A stretch of 64,000 nt of DNA from Lachnospiraceae bacterium (lineage in GTDB: Bacteria; Bacillota; Clostridia; Lachnospirales; Lachnospiraceae), in NCBI GenBank assembly GCA_017622875.1, contig JAGAQG010000054.1:1-64000 (forward strand), written 5' to 3'. A program made the translations under genes and the position numbers. The notes below the pieces were generated by a model, which had not been told where the DNA came from, made no database searches, and saw nothing but the letters and a program-made list of their open reading frames with translations. Of this stretch, positions 45,176 to 55,042 are shown piece by piece. Each line of letters opens with the position of its first letter. Positions within the stretch are counted from its first letter, which is position 1.

Positions 45176-45192
45176 GAAGGGAGATATGGAAA

Positions 45193-46026
45193 ATGCAGAA
45201 ATCAAAAAGCAAATTAGGTGATTTCCTTAGCAGTGCATTTGGAAAGCTCATCATGTTTATCGTAATTTTTATATCCCTTTATCCAATCGTATGGGTATTC
45301 TTATCATCCTTTAAAGAAAATCCCGGGGGATTATCTTTACCGGACAAATGGGTATTAGACGGATATATTACTATTTTTACAAAATTAAATATCTTAACTT
45401 ACTTTAAGAACAGCCTGGTTATTACAGTTTGTTCTACAGTGATCAGTGTTCTGATCGTATCAATGGCTGCTTATGTATCAGCAAGAATGGAATTTAAATT
45501 TAAAGGTCTGGTTACATTAATGTTCTCTACAACATTATTTATCCCGGCGATTTCTATTTCCTTACCAATCTATCAGCTGATCAACAGCCTGGGTCTGAAA
45601 GATTCCCATATCGGTGTGATCTTCATTTATTCAGGTCTTGGTATTGCAACAACCTACTTTATCCTTCGAAGCTATTTCTTAAGTATTCCGAAGGAAATGG
45701 AAGAAGCGGCGAGAATTGATGGCTGCGGCTATGTAGGAAGCTTCTTCAGAATCATCGTGCCAATTGCAAAACCTGGTATTTCAACTGCTGCAATCATGGC
45801 ATTTTTAAATAACTGGAATGAATTCTACTTTGCATCGATTCTCTTAAAGAGCAAAGACAAGATGACACTTCCGGCACTTTTGGGACAGTTTACGACTGCT
45901 TATTCCAAAAACTTAAACGGTATGTTCTCAGCGATTATCGTAACAGTTGTACCGACAATCGTTATTTTCTGCTTACTGTCTGAGACATTCGTAAAATCTC
46001 TCACAGCTGGTGCTGTAAAAGGATAA
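45193..46026 (+). CDS. Sugar ABC transporter permease (2), UgpE/MalG-like
   Basis: 277 residues with six membrane helices. EAA loop EEAARIDGCGYVGSFFRIIV followed by PIAKPG, and NNWNEFYFASILLKS matches the family C-terminal motif. Forms the heterodimeric channel with the preceding gene. GAAGGGAGATATGG precedes ATG 45193. Confidence 0.93.
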   Translation: MQKSKSKLGDFLSSAFGKLIMFIVIFISLYPIVWVFLSSFKENPGGLSLPDKWVLDGYITIFTKLNILTYFKNSLVITVCSTVISVLIVSMAAYVSARMEFKFKGLVTLMFSTTLFIPAISISLPIYQLINSLGLKDSHIGVIFIYSGLGIATTYFILRSYFLSIPKEMEEAARIDGCGYVGSFFRIIVPIAKPGISTAAIMAFLNNWNEFYFASILLKSKDKMTLPALLGQFTTAYSKNLNGMFSAIIVTVVPTIVIFCLLSETFVKSLTAGAVKG

Positions 46027-46056
46027 GAAGCACATATTATAGGAGGAGCACGAAAA

Positions 46057-47376
46057 ATGGGAATCATGGAAGAAAGAGAACAGCGTACCAAATGGTTTAT
46101 GCATGACCGCTTTGGTATGTTTATTCACTGGGGTCTGTATAGTATTCCTGCAAGGGGAGAATGGGTCAGAGGTGACGAACAGTTATCCGATGAACATTAT
46201 ATGGAATACTTTAAGGAGTGGAATCCTGTAGACTGTGACATGAAAGAATGGGCAAGAGTGGCAAAGGAAGCAGGCATGAAATATGCAGTGCTTACCACAA
46301 AGCACCATGAAGGCTTCTGTCTGTTTGACAGTCAGTATACAGACTTTAAATCAACAAATACAGAGTGCAGGAGAGACCTGGTTAAAGAATACGTAGAAGC
46401 ATTCCGTGAAGCCGGATTAAAGGTTGGTTTCTATTATTCACTGCTTGACTGGCAGCACCCGGATTATACAGTTCGCGGTGATATGTATCATCCGAATAAA
46501 AACAGACCGGAATGCTGCGAAAAAGAAGACCAGCGTGATTTCAACAGATATTTGGAATACATGCACAATCAGGTGCGCGAGCTTTTAACAAACTATGGAA
46601 AAATCGATCTGTTATGGTTTGATTTTTCTTATGAAGGACATATCGGCTCAGACTGGAAGGGCGAAGAACTGATGAAAATGGTTCGAAAGCTTCAGCCGGA
46701 TATCATCGTTAACGGACGTCTGGAAGCAAATGGCGAAAGCTATGGTTCTGTTATGACAGACGAACCAAATATTTTCTCCGGTGATTTTGCGTGTCCTGAA
46801 ATGATCATTCCGCCATATGGTCTTAGAACACCATCCGGCAGAGCAATTCCATGGGAAGCCTGCTTTACTTTGAACAACAACTGGGGTTATGCTCCATTTG
46901 ATTTACATTACAAAACATCCTCACAGATCATTAAAAAGCTTGTAGAATGTACAAGTAAAAATGGTAACATGATCGTAAACATTTCTCCGGATGCAAAAGG
47001 AAACATTCCTCAGATTCAGAAAAACATCCTGGCAGATGTTGGAGCATGGATGAAGAAAAATTCTAAATGTATCTATGGCTGCGGCATGTCAGACCTTCCA
47101 AAACCGGAATGGGGCAGATATACACAGAATGGCAACAGGGTTTATGCATGTATTACTGAAGAAAGTATCGGTGCCATTGCACTTCCTGGTCTTAGAGATA
47201 AGATTAAGAAAGCAAGAAGAGTGTCGGATGGCTTTGAAATGCGTATGCTGACACCATGGGTAGCGAAGGAGTTCCCGGACTGTGAATTTATGAACTACAG
47301 TGTACCGGACTGCTTCTCATTCTCGATTGACAAGACTCCGGTTGAAGTAATCGAACTGGAGCTTAAGGAGGATTAA
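46057..47376 (+). CDS. Intracellular alpha-L-fucosidase, family GH29
   Basis: 439 residues with no signal peptide. N-terminal [20 protein letters not shown], then [16 protein letters not shown] and [10 protein letters not shown], all GH29 signatures. The predicted nucleophile is Asp189 in DLLWFDF. The C-terminal region is a short beta domain. It removes alpha-linked fucose by a retaining mechanism. The intracellular location means that fucosylated oligosaccharides are imported before fucose removal, which fits the linked permeases. GGAGGAG precedes ATG 46057. Linkage specificity cannot be read from the sequence, but alpha-1,2-fucose of blood-group trisaccharides is a good candidate. Confidence 0.92.
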   Translation: MGIMEEREQRTKWFMHDRFGMFIHWGLYSIPARGEWVRGDEQLSDEHYMEYFKEWNPVDCDMKEWARVAKEAGMKYAVLTTKHHEGFCLFDSQYTDFKSTNTECRRDLVKEYVEAFREAGLKVGFYYSLLDWQHPDYTVRGDMYHPNKNRPECCEKEDQRDFNRYLEYMHNQVRELLTNYGKIDLLWFDFSYEGHIGSDWKGEELMKMVRKLQPDIIVNGRLEANGESYGSVMTDEPNIFSGDFACPEMIIPPYGLRTPSGRAIPWEACFTLNNNWGYAPFDLHYKTSSQIIKKLVECTSKNGNMIVNISPDAKGNIPQIQKNILADVGAWMKKNSKCIYGCGMSDLPKPEWGRYTQNGNRVYACITEESIGAIALPGLRDKIKKARRVSDGFEMRMLTPWVAKEFPDCEFMNYSVPDCFSFSIDKTPVEVIELELKED

Positions 47377-47377
47377 A

Positions 47378-48697
47378 ATGAAAAAAATTACATTTATCGG
47401 TGCAGGAAGCTTTGACTTCACAAGAGAACTGGTAAGAGATATCCTGACTTATGATGCCTTTAAAGATGCACATATCTGCCTGATGGATATTGATCCGCAG
47501 AAGCTTTCTTATATAGAAAAAGCATGCCATAAGATCAAGGAAGCAGGAAATTATCCTGTAACCATCGAGGCTACTCTGGATAGAGAAAAGGCTCTGGAGG
47601 GTGCAGACGGTGTAGTTATCACTGTACTGACAGCAGGACCGGATATTTTCAGAACAGATATTGAAATTCCGAAAAAATATGGTGTAGATATCTGCGTTGG
47701 AGACACCAGAGGACCAGCAGGAATCTTCAGATTTTTACGTTCCGCACCAGTGCTTCTTGATATCTGCAGAGATATTGAAAGAATCTGTCCGGATGCTTAC
47801 GTATTAAACTACACAAACCCAATGGCACTCAACTGCCGTTATTTACAGGAAATGACAAAGGTAAAGGTAACAGGTCTTTGCCACAGCGTCCAGCACACAG
47901 CAAAAATGCTTGCAGACTGGATCGGCGCGGATATGAAGGACGTAGAATATACATGTGCAGGTATCAACCACATGGCATTCTACCTTGATTACAAATGGAA
48001 AGGCGAAGATGCTTATCCACTGATTCGCAAAGCAGTAGAACGTGAAGAAATCTACAATGAAGAACAGGTTCGTAACCAGCTATTCTTACATTTAGACTAT
48101 TATCCGACAGAAAGCTCAGGACACAACTCAGAATACTATCCATGGTTCAGAAAACGTCCTGACCTGATTGAAAAATACTGTACTCATTCCACAGGCTGGA
48201 ATCCGGGTGCTCATGCTTACATTTTAAATGAATATTTCCGACGTCAGAACGAATGGCAGCAGGATATTTTAAAATGGCTGGATGAACCGGAAGTTGACCT
48301 GGAACGCGGTCAGGAATATGCAGCATGTATTTTCAATGCATTATTTGGAGATAACACACCATTTGATTTCAATGGAAACGTACGTAACGAAGGATGGATC
48401 ACAAACCTTCCGGATGGCTGCTGCGTAGAAGTACCGGTGACCGTTACAAAGGATGGTTACACCGTACATCCTGTAGGAGAGCTTCCGCCACAGCTTGCTG
48501 TTATGGATAATACTGCTGCAAGAAGTGAAGAGCTGGCAGTCAGAGGATGCATCGAAGGGGATAAACGTAAGATTTTCCACGCAATTTTAGTGGATCCATT
48601 GACATCAGCAGTGCTCAGCATGGACGAAATCCGGGAAATGGTAGACGAAATGTTTGAAGCAAATAAAGATTATCTCCCACAATTCTGCCAGAAATGA
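47378..48697 (+). CDS. GH4 family glycosidase, alpha-galactosidase type
   Basis: 439 residues. NAD-dependent family GH4: [16 protein letters not shown] at the N-terminus (Rossmann), DRGP-type [23 protein letters not shown], and GLCHSVQ with Cys168-His169-Ser170. In GH4 the residues following the metal-binding Cys sort with specificity, and the CHS form is found in MelA-type alpha-galactosidases. The enzyme uses NAD and a divalent metal and an oxidation-elimination mechanism. It starts one base after the fucosidase stop with GGAGG. A role in removing alpha-galactose, as in blood-group B, is inference. Alpha-GalNAc cannot be excluded. Confidence 0.87.
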   Translation: MKKITFIGAGSFDFTRELVRDILTYDAFKDAHICLMDIDPQKLSYIEKACHKIKEAGNYPVTIEATLDREKALEGADGVVITVLTAGPDIFRTDIEIPKKYGVDICVGDTRGPAGIFRFLRSAPVLLDICRDIERICPDAYVLNYTNPMALNCRYLQEMTKVKVTGLCHSVQHTAKMLADWIGADMKDVEYTCAGINHMAFYLDYKWKGEDAYPLIRKAVEREEIYNEEQVRNQLFLHLDYYPTESSGHNSEYYPWFRKRPDLIEKYCTHSTGWNPGAHAYILNEYFRRQNEWQQDILKWLDEPEVDLERGQEYAACIFNALFGDNTPFDFNGNVRNEGWITNLPDGCCVEVPVTVTKDGYTVHPVGELPPQLAVMDNTAARSEELAVRGCIEGDKRKIFHAILVDPLTSAVLSMDEIREMVDEMFEANKDYLPQFCQK

Positions 48698-48730
48698 TAG
48701 AATAGTAGAAAAAACGGGCGGAGATAAGTT

Positions 48731-50524
48731 ATGGCAAAAGAAAAACGCAGATATTCCTTAAGAAACAGAATGATTGGCTACAATCTGACTTTAATGATTT
48801 CGGTAGTGGTACTTTGCGGTATCATTTTTATCGCGTCTGTAGGTCTTATTTTAGGCAGTTATGTTCAATCGGACATTAATTTCCTTCTGACAGCCACTGC
48901 AGATTCCATGGAATCCGGAATTTCCTATTGCTCCGATGTGGTAACAAAGGTCAGAAAGTCAGAGCTTCTTATGGACTATCTGGTGGAACTAAAGGACGAA
49001 ACCCTCTCGGAGGAAGAAAAGTCAGAGCTGAAAAAGGAATTTGAAAAGCAGGTTTCCATCAGCAGCCAGAGCATTCCGGGAACCGGAATTTCTCCTTTGG
49101 TAGAAAAGGTTTATCTTTTTGACAATGAGGGGCACTACCTGAACAGCACCTACTATGCCATGACTTATGCGGAAATTGAAAAAAGCAACCGCGCGTTTGT
49201 AGAAATTTATGAAAAACATCAGAGGTCAATGTCTGGTGAGAAGGACTATGGTTACTATCCTCTGGATGAGCAGAGCATCTGTCTTCTGTTTCCTGTTTTA
49301 GATGACAGAATGGAGCAGGTAGGCAGCATTCTGTATCAGATTGAAAAGTCTGCATTAGAGTATACGATGCAGGATATCGTAAAATACGAGGGTGCTTTCT
49401 GGAGCCTGTGCGACAGAGACGGAGCAGATGTATACGGGCAGAATACAGAAATCTTTACAGAAGGAAAGGAAGCACTGTTAGAGAAATTTGGAAGCCAGCC
49501 ATTTAGTACAGAGGTGGCAGGAAAAAGCTTTAATCTTCACAGAAGAAGCATCGGAATGAATCTGGAGCTTTTTATCGGCATTCCACAGAACCAGTTCTTT
49601 ACACTCATTTTTGATTCAATCAAAGTTTATGCGGTTGCCATTGCGCTCATTGCAGCGGCAGCCTGCATAACACTTATAGTTTTGATTTACCGGATGACGA
49701 AACCGATCACAGATGTCACCGACAAGCTGAGAGAGGTTAAGACCGGTAAATTTGATACAAAGCTTCCGGAGTATGACAGTACAGAGTTCCATGAAATCAG
49801 CCGGGTATTCAATGAGATGACTGCCTATATTGACAACCTGATCAAGCAGGTATATGAAAAGCAGCTTTCCATCAAAGATATGGAAATGAAGTTTTTACAG
49901 ACTCAGATGAATCCCCATTTTATGTTCAATGTACTAAATACCATTGCACTGCAGGCGCAGCTGGATGGAAATCAGGAAGTTTACCGCATGATCAGCTCCT
50001 TTAGTCAGCTGATTCAGGCGAAGATTTATCGTGATAAATCAGAAAAAGTCAAAATCTGTCAGGAGCTTGAGTATGTCAATTATTATCTGTATCTGCAGAA
50101 CTACAGATATGGTGACAGGCTGCAGTACGAGATCAATATTCAGGATGAAAAACTGACAGATTACTATATTCCAAAGCTTTGCATTCAGTTGATCGTAGAA
50201 AATGCGGTGGTGCATGGGATTGAGCCGCTGATTGGGAAAGGACTTGTCCGGGTAAACATTTACGAGGATGCAGACGCGCTCTGTATTGATACAGAGGATA
50301 ATGGAGTTGGTTTTGAACAGTCGGGAGAAATCATTCTTCCATTAGAACAAAAGACAGGTGATAAGAGCCATAACCATGTTGGCTTGAACAATGCTCACCA
50401 TATTATCAGACTGATGTATGGGGAGAACTATGGAATCCGTGTATTTTCTGCTCCTGGAGAGGGCAGTAAAATATGTATCAGGATACCGTTTGATGACGGA
50501 AAAACAGGAGAAACTAAGGGATGA
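48731..50524 (+). CDS. YesM-type sensor histidine kinase
   Basis: 597 residues. Two membrane helices (about 17-42 and 295-320) flank an extracellular sensor domain. HAMP covers about 321-375, and the His_kinase family block QTQMNPHFMFNVLNTIA has phospho-His396. The ATPase N-box is VENAVVHGIEPL and the G-box region includes DNGVGF. Such kinases (YesM, LytS-like) in Lachnospiraceae commonly sense sugars with or without a binding protein. Overlaps the response-regulator gene by four bases, so the pair is coupled. Confidence 0.93.
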   Translation: MAKEKRRYSLRNRMIGYNLTLMISVVVLCGIIFIASVGLILGSYVQSDINFLLTATADSMESGISYCSDVVTKVRKSELLMDYLVELKDETLSEEEKSELKKEFEKQVSISSQSIPGTGISPLVEKVYLFDNEGHYLNSTYYAMTYAEIEKSNRAFVEIYEKHQRSMSGEKDYGYYPLDEQSICLLFPVLDDRMEQVGSILYQIEKSALEYTMQDIVKYEGAFWSLCDRDGADVYGQNTEIFTEGKEALLEKFGSQPFSTEVAGKSFNLHRRSIGMNLELFIGIPQNQFFTLIFDSIKVYAVAIALIAAAACITLIVLIYRMTKPITDVTDKLREVKTGKFDTKLPEYDSTEFHEISRVFNEMTAYIDNLIKQVYEKQLSIKDMEMKFLQTQMNPHFMFNVLNTIALQAQLDGNQEVYRMISSFSQLIQAKIYRDKSEKVKICQELEYVNYYLYLQNYRYGDRLQYEINIQDEKLTDYYIPKLCIQLIVENAVVHGIEPLIGKGLVRVNIYEDADALCIDTEDNGVGFEQSGEIILPLEQKTGDKSHNHVGLNNAHHIIRLMYGENYGIRVFSAPGEGSKICIRIPFDDGKTGETKG

Positions 50525-51765
50525 GATACAAAGTAATGCTTGCAGATGATGAACCAATCATGCGCAAGGCCCTGCAGTCTTTGATCAACTGGAACAGTAT
50601 TGACTGTGAGGTTGTCTTCGTGGCGGAAAATGGAAAAGAGGTTCTAAACAGTCTGGAAGAGATGTGTCCGGATATTCTGATTACAGATATTAAAATGCCG
50701 GGAGCAGACGGAATTGAGATTGCAAAGTATATATGGGAAAAAAAATTACCGACCAAGGTGATTTTGCTGACTGCTTATGCGGATTTTTCCTATGCTCAGT
50801 CTGCAATTCGATATGACGTTGTAGAATACGTTACGAAAACAGGTGCCTTCGATGAGCTGCTTCGGGCAGTAGAGCGCTGTAAGCTGCTTCTAAAAGAAAG
50901 AATTCTTCTTTCCTCAGAGGAAAAGGAAGCAAGAATGGAGAGCTTTTTCCGCGGTGTATATGATGGCAATATCTATAATGAAATCACATCCCGCTATGAG
51001 CAGCTGCACCTGGGAGTGACGGATTATACAGTGGTGTTCTTCGAATTTTTGATGGATGATGCCACAGAACGCTCCAAACGTGTCAAGCTTTATGACAGCC
51101 TGAAAAACTTCTTTCATCTGGCTTTTGCAGAACAGGTGGTTCATGGTATCTTCTACAAAAAAGATATGTACGGTTTGGTGCTGAAATGTCCGCAGGGACA
51201 GGAAAAAACGGAAAGCTATCTAAAAGAGACTTGCACGAAGGTCATGGATATGATGGACAACTTCATGGAACTGTATGTTTTCGTGGGAATCAGTGGAATG
51301 CATGGGGATATTGAGGAGCTGCCGGATGCCTATGAAGAAGCACAGACAGCGTTAAATCACAGCCACCTGGAGGAGAGTGAGAAGCTGAATTTCTATACAG
51401 AGGAAATGAAGGATGAATCCATGCCGGTGGTAAGCTATGATACAAAGCAGCAGCTTGTAAAGGACAGTCTCAAATATATAGAAAAGCATTATCAGGAGCC
51501 GATGTCTGTAATGGATATTTCCAGAGCTCTTGGAACAAGCACCAGCTATTTAAGCAGAATCTTTAAAGAGAGCACTGGTGAAACCATTATTCGTACAATC
51601 AATAATAAGCGAATCGAAAAAGCGAAGGCTTATCTGAAAGAAACTGATTTGAAGGTATATGAGGTGGCAGATATTCTGGGATTTGAAAATGTGACCTATT
51701 TTTCAAGATTTTTCAAAAAACATACCGGAGTATCGCCAAAGGATTACAAGGAAAGCAGGAAATAA
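50521..51765 (+). CDS. YesN-type response regulator with AraC DNA-binding domain
   Basis: 414 residues. Receiver domain (about 1-120) with the acidic pair in LADDEPIM, phospho-acceptor Asp56 in ITDIKMPG and Lys of TKTG. The central region is less conserved. The C-terminal AraC-type double helix-turn-helix (about 315-414) includes MSVMDISRALGTSTSYLSRI and ADILGFENVTYFSRFFKKHT. It is paired with the preceding kinase and most likely activates the uptake and glycosidase operon and perhaps the GH98 genes. Confidence 0.94.
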   Translation: MRYKVMLADDEPIMRKALQSLINWNSIDCEVVFVAENGKEVLNSLEEMCPDILITDIKMPGADGIEIAKYIWEKKLPTKVILLTAYADFSYAQSAIRYDVVEYVTKTGAFDELLRAVERCKLLLKERILLSSEEKEARMESFFRGVYDGNIYNEITSRYEQLHLGVTDYTVVFFEFLMDDATERSKRVKLYDSLKNFFHLAFAEQVVHGIFYKKDMYGLVLKCPQGQEKTESYLKETCTKVMDMMDNFMELYVFVGISGMHGDIEELPDAYEEAQTALNHSHLEESEKLNFYTEEMKDESMPVVSYDTKQQLVKDSLKYIEKHYQEPMSVMDISRALGTSTSYLSRIFKESTGETIIRTINNKRIEKAKAYLKETDLKVYEVADILGFENVTYFSRFFKKHTGVSPKDYKESRK

Positions 51766-51766
51766 A

Positions 51767-52687
51767 ATGAAATATTATATTGGAATTGATGGCGGCGGAA
51801 GCAAGACCATGTTTGCGATTTCCGACGAAAGTGGAAAAATTTTAGGAACTGCATTGGCAGGAAGTGCCTTTTACAAACAGATTGGGGAAGAAGGAGTCAT
51901 CGATCTGTTAAGAAACGGTGTAGCAGAAGTATGCAGATTTGCAGAGGGGGATGCTACAGACATCGCATCGGTATGCTTTGGCATGCCGGCCTGGGGAGAA
52001 TCTCCGGTGAATGATAAGATCATCGAAGAGAAAATTTTAAGTACCTTCCCGGAATGGAACATTCACATTGTCAATGACTGTGAAGTGGGCTGGGCAGGTT
52101 CTTTAGAGCTGTACCCGGGTATCAATATTGTGGCTGGCACAGGCTCCATTGCTTTCGGTAAAAATGAAGAAGGCGTGACTGCAAGATGCGGCGGCTGGAG
52201 TGAATGGTTTGGAGATGAAGGCTCAGGCTACTGGCTTGGGGTAAAATGTGTACAGTTATTTTCCAGACAGTCCGATGGCAGAGACGAACGGGGGCCATTA
52301 TATGAAATCGTAAGAAAAGAACTGAATCTTTCTGTGGACGAAGAGATTATCGATTTGTTTGAGCAGGAATATTTACATAAACGTGATAAAATCGCATCTT
52401 TGCAGAAGCTGTTATTGCAGGCTGCAAAGGAGGGCGATGTTTATGCAGTCGACACATATGCGCAGGCTGCAAAGGAGCTTTATGACATTGTGTGTGGTGT
52501 GAAGAAGAAAATCTTCGCGGATAAAAATTGTCTGGTATCATGCTCCGGCGGTATTTTCAAGACGGGAGATGTGATTCGTAAACCGTTTAGGAAGCTTTTG
52601 GAAGCGGACGGTATGGAATTGACAGAGTCTAAGGCAGAGCCTTATGTGGGAGCTGTGTTATTGGCAAAATACTACGAAAATAAATAA
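51767..52687 (+). CDS. BadF/BcrA-family sugar kinase (amino-sugar kinase-like)
   Basis: 306 residues of the ASKHA fold: N-terminal phosphate-1 motif YIGIDGGGSKTMFAI, VNDCEVGWAG, phosphate-2 IVAGTGSIAFG, and GGWSEWFGDEGSGYWLG, followed by a C-terminal SCSGGIFKTGDV. This is the signature of the BadF/BadG/BcrA/D family members that include eukaryotic-type N-acetylglucosamine kinase. Phosphorylation of GlcNAc or GalNAc freed from imported glycans is plausible. It starts one base after the response-regulator stop and is the last gene of the operon before a strong terminator. Confidence 0.85.
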   Translation: MKYYIGIDGGGSKTMFAISDESGKILGTALAGSAFYKQIGEEGVIDLLRNGVAEVCRFAEGDATDIASVCFGMPAWGESPVNDKIIEEKILSTFPEWNIHIVNDCEVGWAGSLELYPGINIVAGTGSIAFGKNEEGVTARCGGWSEWFGDEGSGYWLGVKCVQLFSRQSDGRDERGPLYEIVRKELNLSVDEEIIDLFEQEYLHKRDKIASLQKLLLQAAKEGDVYAVDTYAQAAKELYDIVCGVKKKIFADKNCLVSCSGGIFKTGDVIRKPFRKLLEADGMELTESKAEPYVGAVLLAKYYENK

Positions 52688-52708
52688 AAGTGTAAAATTA
52701 AGTAGGAC

Positions 52709-52747
52709 AGATGTGACATTAATTGAAATAATGTTACATCTGTTTTT
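52709..52747 (+). terminator. Rho-independent terminator after the kinase gene
   Basis: ACAGATGTGACAT pairs with ATGTTACATCTGT (one G-T pair), followed by six T residues. The readable coding sequence of the next gene begins right after it. Confidence 0.9.
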
Positions 52748-52878
52748 TGTGAGTAAAAAAAGTACAACAATTTATAAATAAAGTAATTGCTGATGGAGCA
52801 ACAGCAGAAGTTGAAATTAAAGTCAAAGATCCTTCAACTGAAACACAGAGACTGACAATCGATAATGAAAATCCGTTA

Positions 52879-54945
52879 TTGATTGTTCCTCTTTACGGAC
52901 AGGAGTACAATGCGGACGGATCAGAAATGCAGTGGGATGATACATTGGTAGGTCGTTGGGAATCACTTCCGGATGATATTAAAGATAATGTCGTTATCTT
53001 AATTCATGCATCCCAGATTGCAAACGGTTCATTGAAAGCATTCTATGAACAGCAGCTTGAAATTGCAGAAGCAAATGACATTCCTGTAATGATTGTAACA
53101 GCAACAGCAGGTCTGAAGAATTATTGGACATCAACTACAGACATTGCATACGATACAGAATGGTTGAATAATGTCATGGAAACCTATGATTGCCTTAAAG
53201 GTTTCGTTATTACTGAAAACTACTGGACAGATTATAATGCAGTTGCAACAGCAGCAGCAACGCACCTGGAAATTGCAGCCGAAAATGGCGGATATGTAAT
53301 CTGGTTCGAACATCAGACTCAGGTTATTGAATCTGTATTACAGAATAGTGACTTTAGCAAAGCTCTTGGAGAGTATGGAGATAACTTCTCATTCACATGG
53401 AAGAATACACCAGCTGGTGCTAATCAGAATGCAGAAACATCTGCGTATATGCAGGGGCTCTGGCTGACAGGTGTAATTGACCAGTGGGGCGGACTCATGG
53501 ATACATGGAAGTGGTATGAAAAACATTATGGTAAACTCTTCCAGGGAACAACAAGCTACAATGGAAGCAGCGCAGGTGGGGCAGACGAAGAATGCCGTGC
53601 TGTTGTTATGGAACCGGAAGCACTTTTAGGTATTGAAATGCTTTCTATCTATGCAAACGGTGGTGCAATCTACAGCTTTGAACATCCGGCTTATACACAG
53701 GGTATCAATGATGAAAATACACCATTATTCGAAAATGTAATTTATGAAACATTTAAGTACATTTTGGATAACCCTGGACCAACAAAAGAAGAAGTTCTTG
53801 AAGATACAAAAGTTTTCATTCATGGTAACTTAAGCAGTAACACGGATTTACATACAGGATTGACATCTGATGACCAGACATTACCTGCACACTCCTCAGG
53901 ACGCTATGGATTACTTCCGGCAGTACCTTCATCAGTGAGCATTGCATCCCTTCCGAATAATATTAAAATTGTAGGAACGGATGATCTGTCAGTTGATGAT
54001 TTAAATAGTCTTTACACAGAAGGCGCATACGAAGGTGATGCGTTTGCACAGTATGTAAACGGTAAATGGATTCTTTACAACAGCGAGGTAAATGAAGATA
54101 TCGACCAGAGCGCAACGGTTTCGGTAGGTGGACAGAGCGTAAAAGTGGATATGGAACCACATACATACTCAATTATGGAAACAGAAGATGGAAGCATTTC
54201 TGTATACTTAAACAACTATCGTGTAAACAAAGACGAAATCTGGGAGGGCTACGGAAGCAGTGTGACCAGATGGGATCCGGATGTTAATAACTTATTAGAA
54301 AACTGGTTAGCAGAAAACTATATGGAAGATCCGGCAGATGGAGCAGATACATATAGAACAACTACATTTACATTAACAGATCTTGAAAAAGAACCAGTTG
54401 TAAATGTAACTCGCCAGAAGGAAACAGACTTTACAACAACAGTAGATTACGATGCAGAGACAGGCACAGCTGTAATCACTGTAAAAGCAAATGGTTATGT
54501 ATACTTTACAATCGGTGAAGAAAGCGATACAACAGTAACACCAGATAAAGTTGATAAATCAGCTCTTGAGTCAGCAATTAACAATGCAAATAAGAAAGAT
54601 AAAGATGATTATACATCATCAAGCTGGAAAGCATTAGAAAAAGCATTGGAAGCAGCAAAAGCTGTGTATGCAGATACTAACGCAACTCAGACTGAAGTAG
54701 ATACAGCAGCACTTGCATTAAATAATGCGATTGCTGGTCTGGAATCTTCAAGACCAACTACAGTTGTTATCACAAAGAAAGAAGAAAGCAAAAAGAGCAG
54801 TTCCTCAAGCAGCACAGGTACAACAGCAGCTGCTACAACACCAACTGCTACAGGCGACAGCACAGATATTGCTTTGATGATTTCTTTACTTGGAATTTCA
54901 GCAGTGGCACTGGTTGGAATTTTCTTCAAAAAAAGAAAGGCATAA
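52879..54945 (+). CDS. 5'-truncated wall-anchored GH98-like glycoside hydrolase (1)
   Basis: 688 residues from TTG 52879, but there is no ribosome site, and in-frame coding sequence can be read back to a stop at 52750, immediately after the terminator. No signal peptide or NPCBM domain exists, unlike in the neighbouring paralogue. Catalytic region about 1-310 (LIVPLYGQEYNADGSEMQWD at the start, YMQGLWLTGVIDQWGG later) and a second domain about 315-560 (SGRYGLLPAVPSSVS) resemble GH98 N- and C-domains. A FIVAR helical module follows (about 567-625), then a Ser-rich linker, TATGDS, a membrane helix and KKRKA. Probably a pseudogene or assembly-truncated gene. GH98 assignment is by remembered family patterns. 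Confidence 0.7.
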   Translation: MIVPLYGQEYNADGSEMQWDDTLVGRWESLPDDIKDNVVILIHASQIANGSLKAFYEQQLEIAEANDIPVMIVTATAGLKNYWTSTTDIAYDTEWLNNVMETYDCLKGFVITENYWTDYNAVATAAATHLEIAAENGGYVIWFEHQTQVIESVLQNSDFSKALGEYGDNFSFTWKNTPAGANQNAETSAYMQGLWLTGVIDQWGGLMDTWKWYEKHYGKLFQGTTSYNGSSAGGADEECRAVVMEPEALLGIEMLSIYANGGAIYSFEHPAYTQGINDENTPLFENVIYETFKYILDNPGPTKEEVLEDTKVFIHGNLSSNTDLHTGLTSDDQTLPAHSSGRYGLLPAVPSSVSIASLPNNIKIVGTDDLSVDDLNSLYTEGAYEGDAFAQYVNGKWILYNSEVNEDIDQSATVSVGGQSVKVDMEPHTYSIMETEDGSISVYLNNYRVNKDEIWEGYGSSVTRWDPDVNNLLENWLAENYMEDPADGADTYRTTTFTLTDLEKEPVVNVTRQKETDFTTTVDYDAETGTAVITVKANGYVYFTIGEESDTTVTPDKVDKSALESAINNANKKDKDDYTSSSWKALEKALEAAKAVYADTNATQTEVDTAALALNNAIAGLESSRPTTVVITKKEESKKSSSSSSTGTTAAATTPTATGDSTDIALMISLLGISAVALVGIFFKKRKA

Positions 54946-54971
54946 CCGGTTCGGCTGGTGTTGATTTTAGA

Positions 54972-55009
54972 AAATGGCTGAGGCGCTGGAAACAGCGCTA
55001 AAGCCATTT
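54972..55009 (+). repeat. Stem-loop between the two GH98-like genes
   Basis: AAATGGCT (54972-54979) and GCGCTG (54983-54988), loop GAAA, pair with CAGCGC (54993-54998) and AGCCATTT (55002-55009). No T-run follows. Possible processing or stabilising hairpin 34 bases before the second gene. Confidence 0.6.
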
Positions 55010-55042
55010 GGATATTTAAGAAGTTATACGAGAGGAAATATA

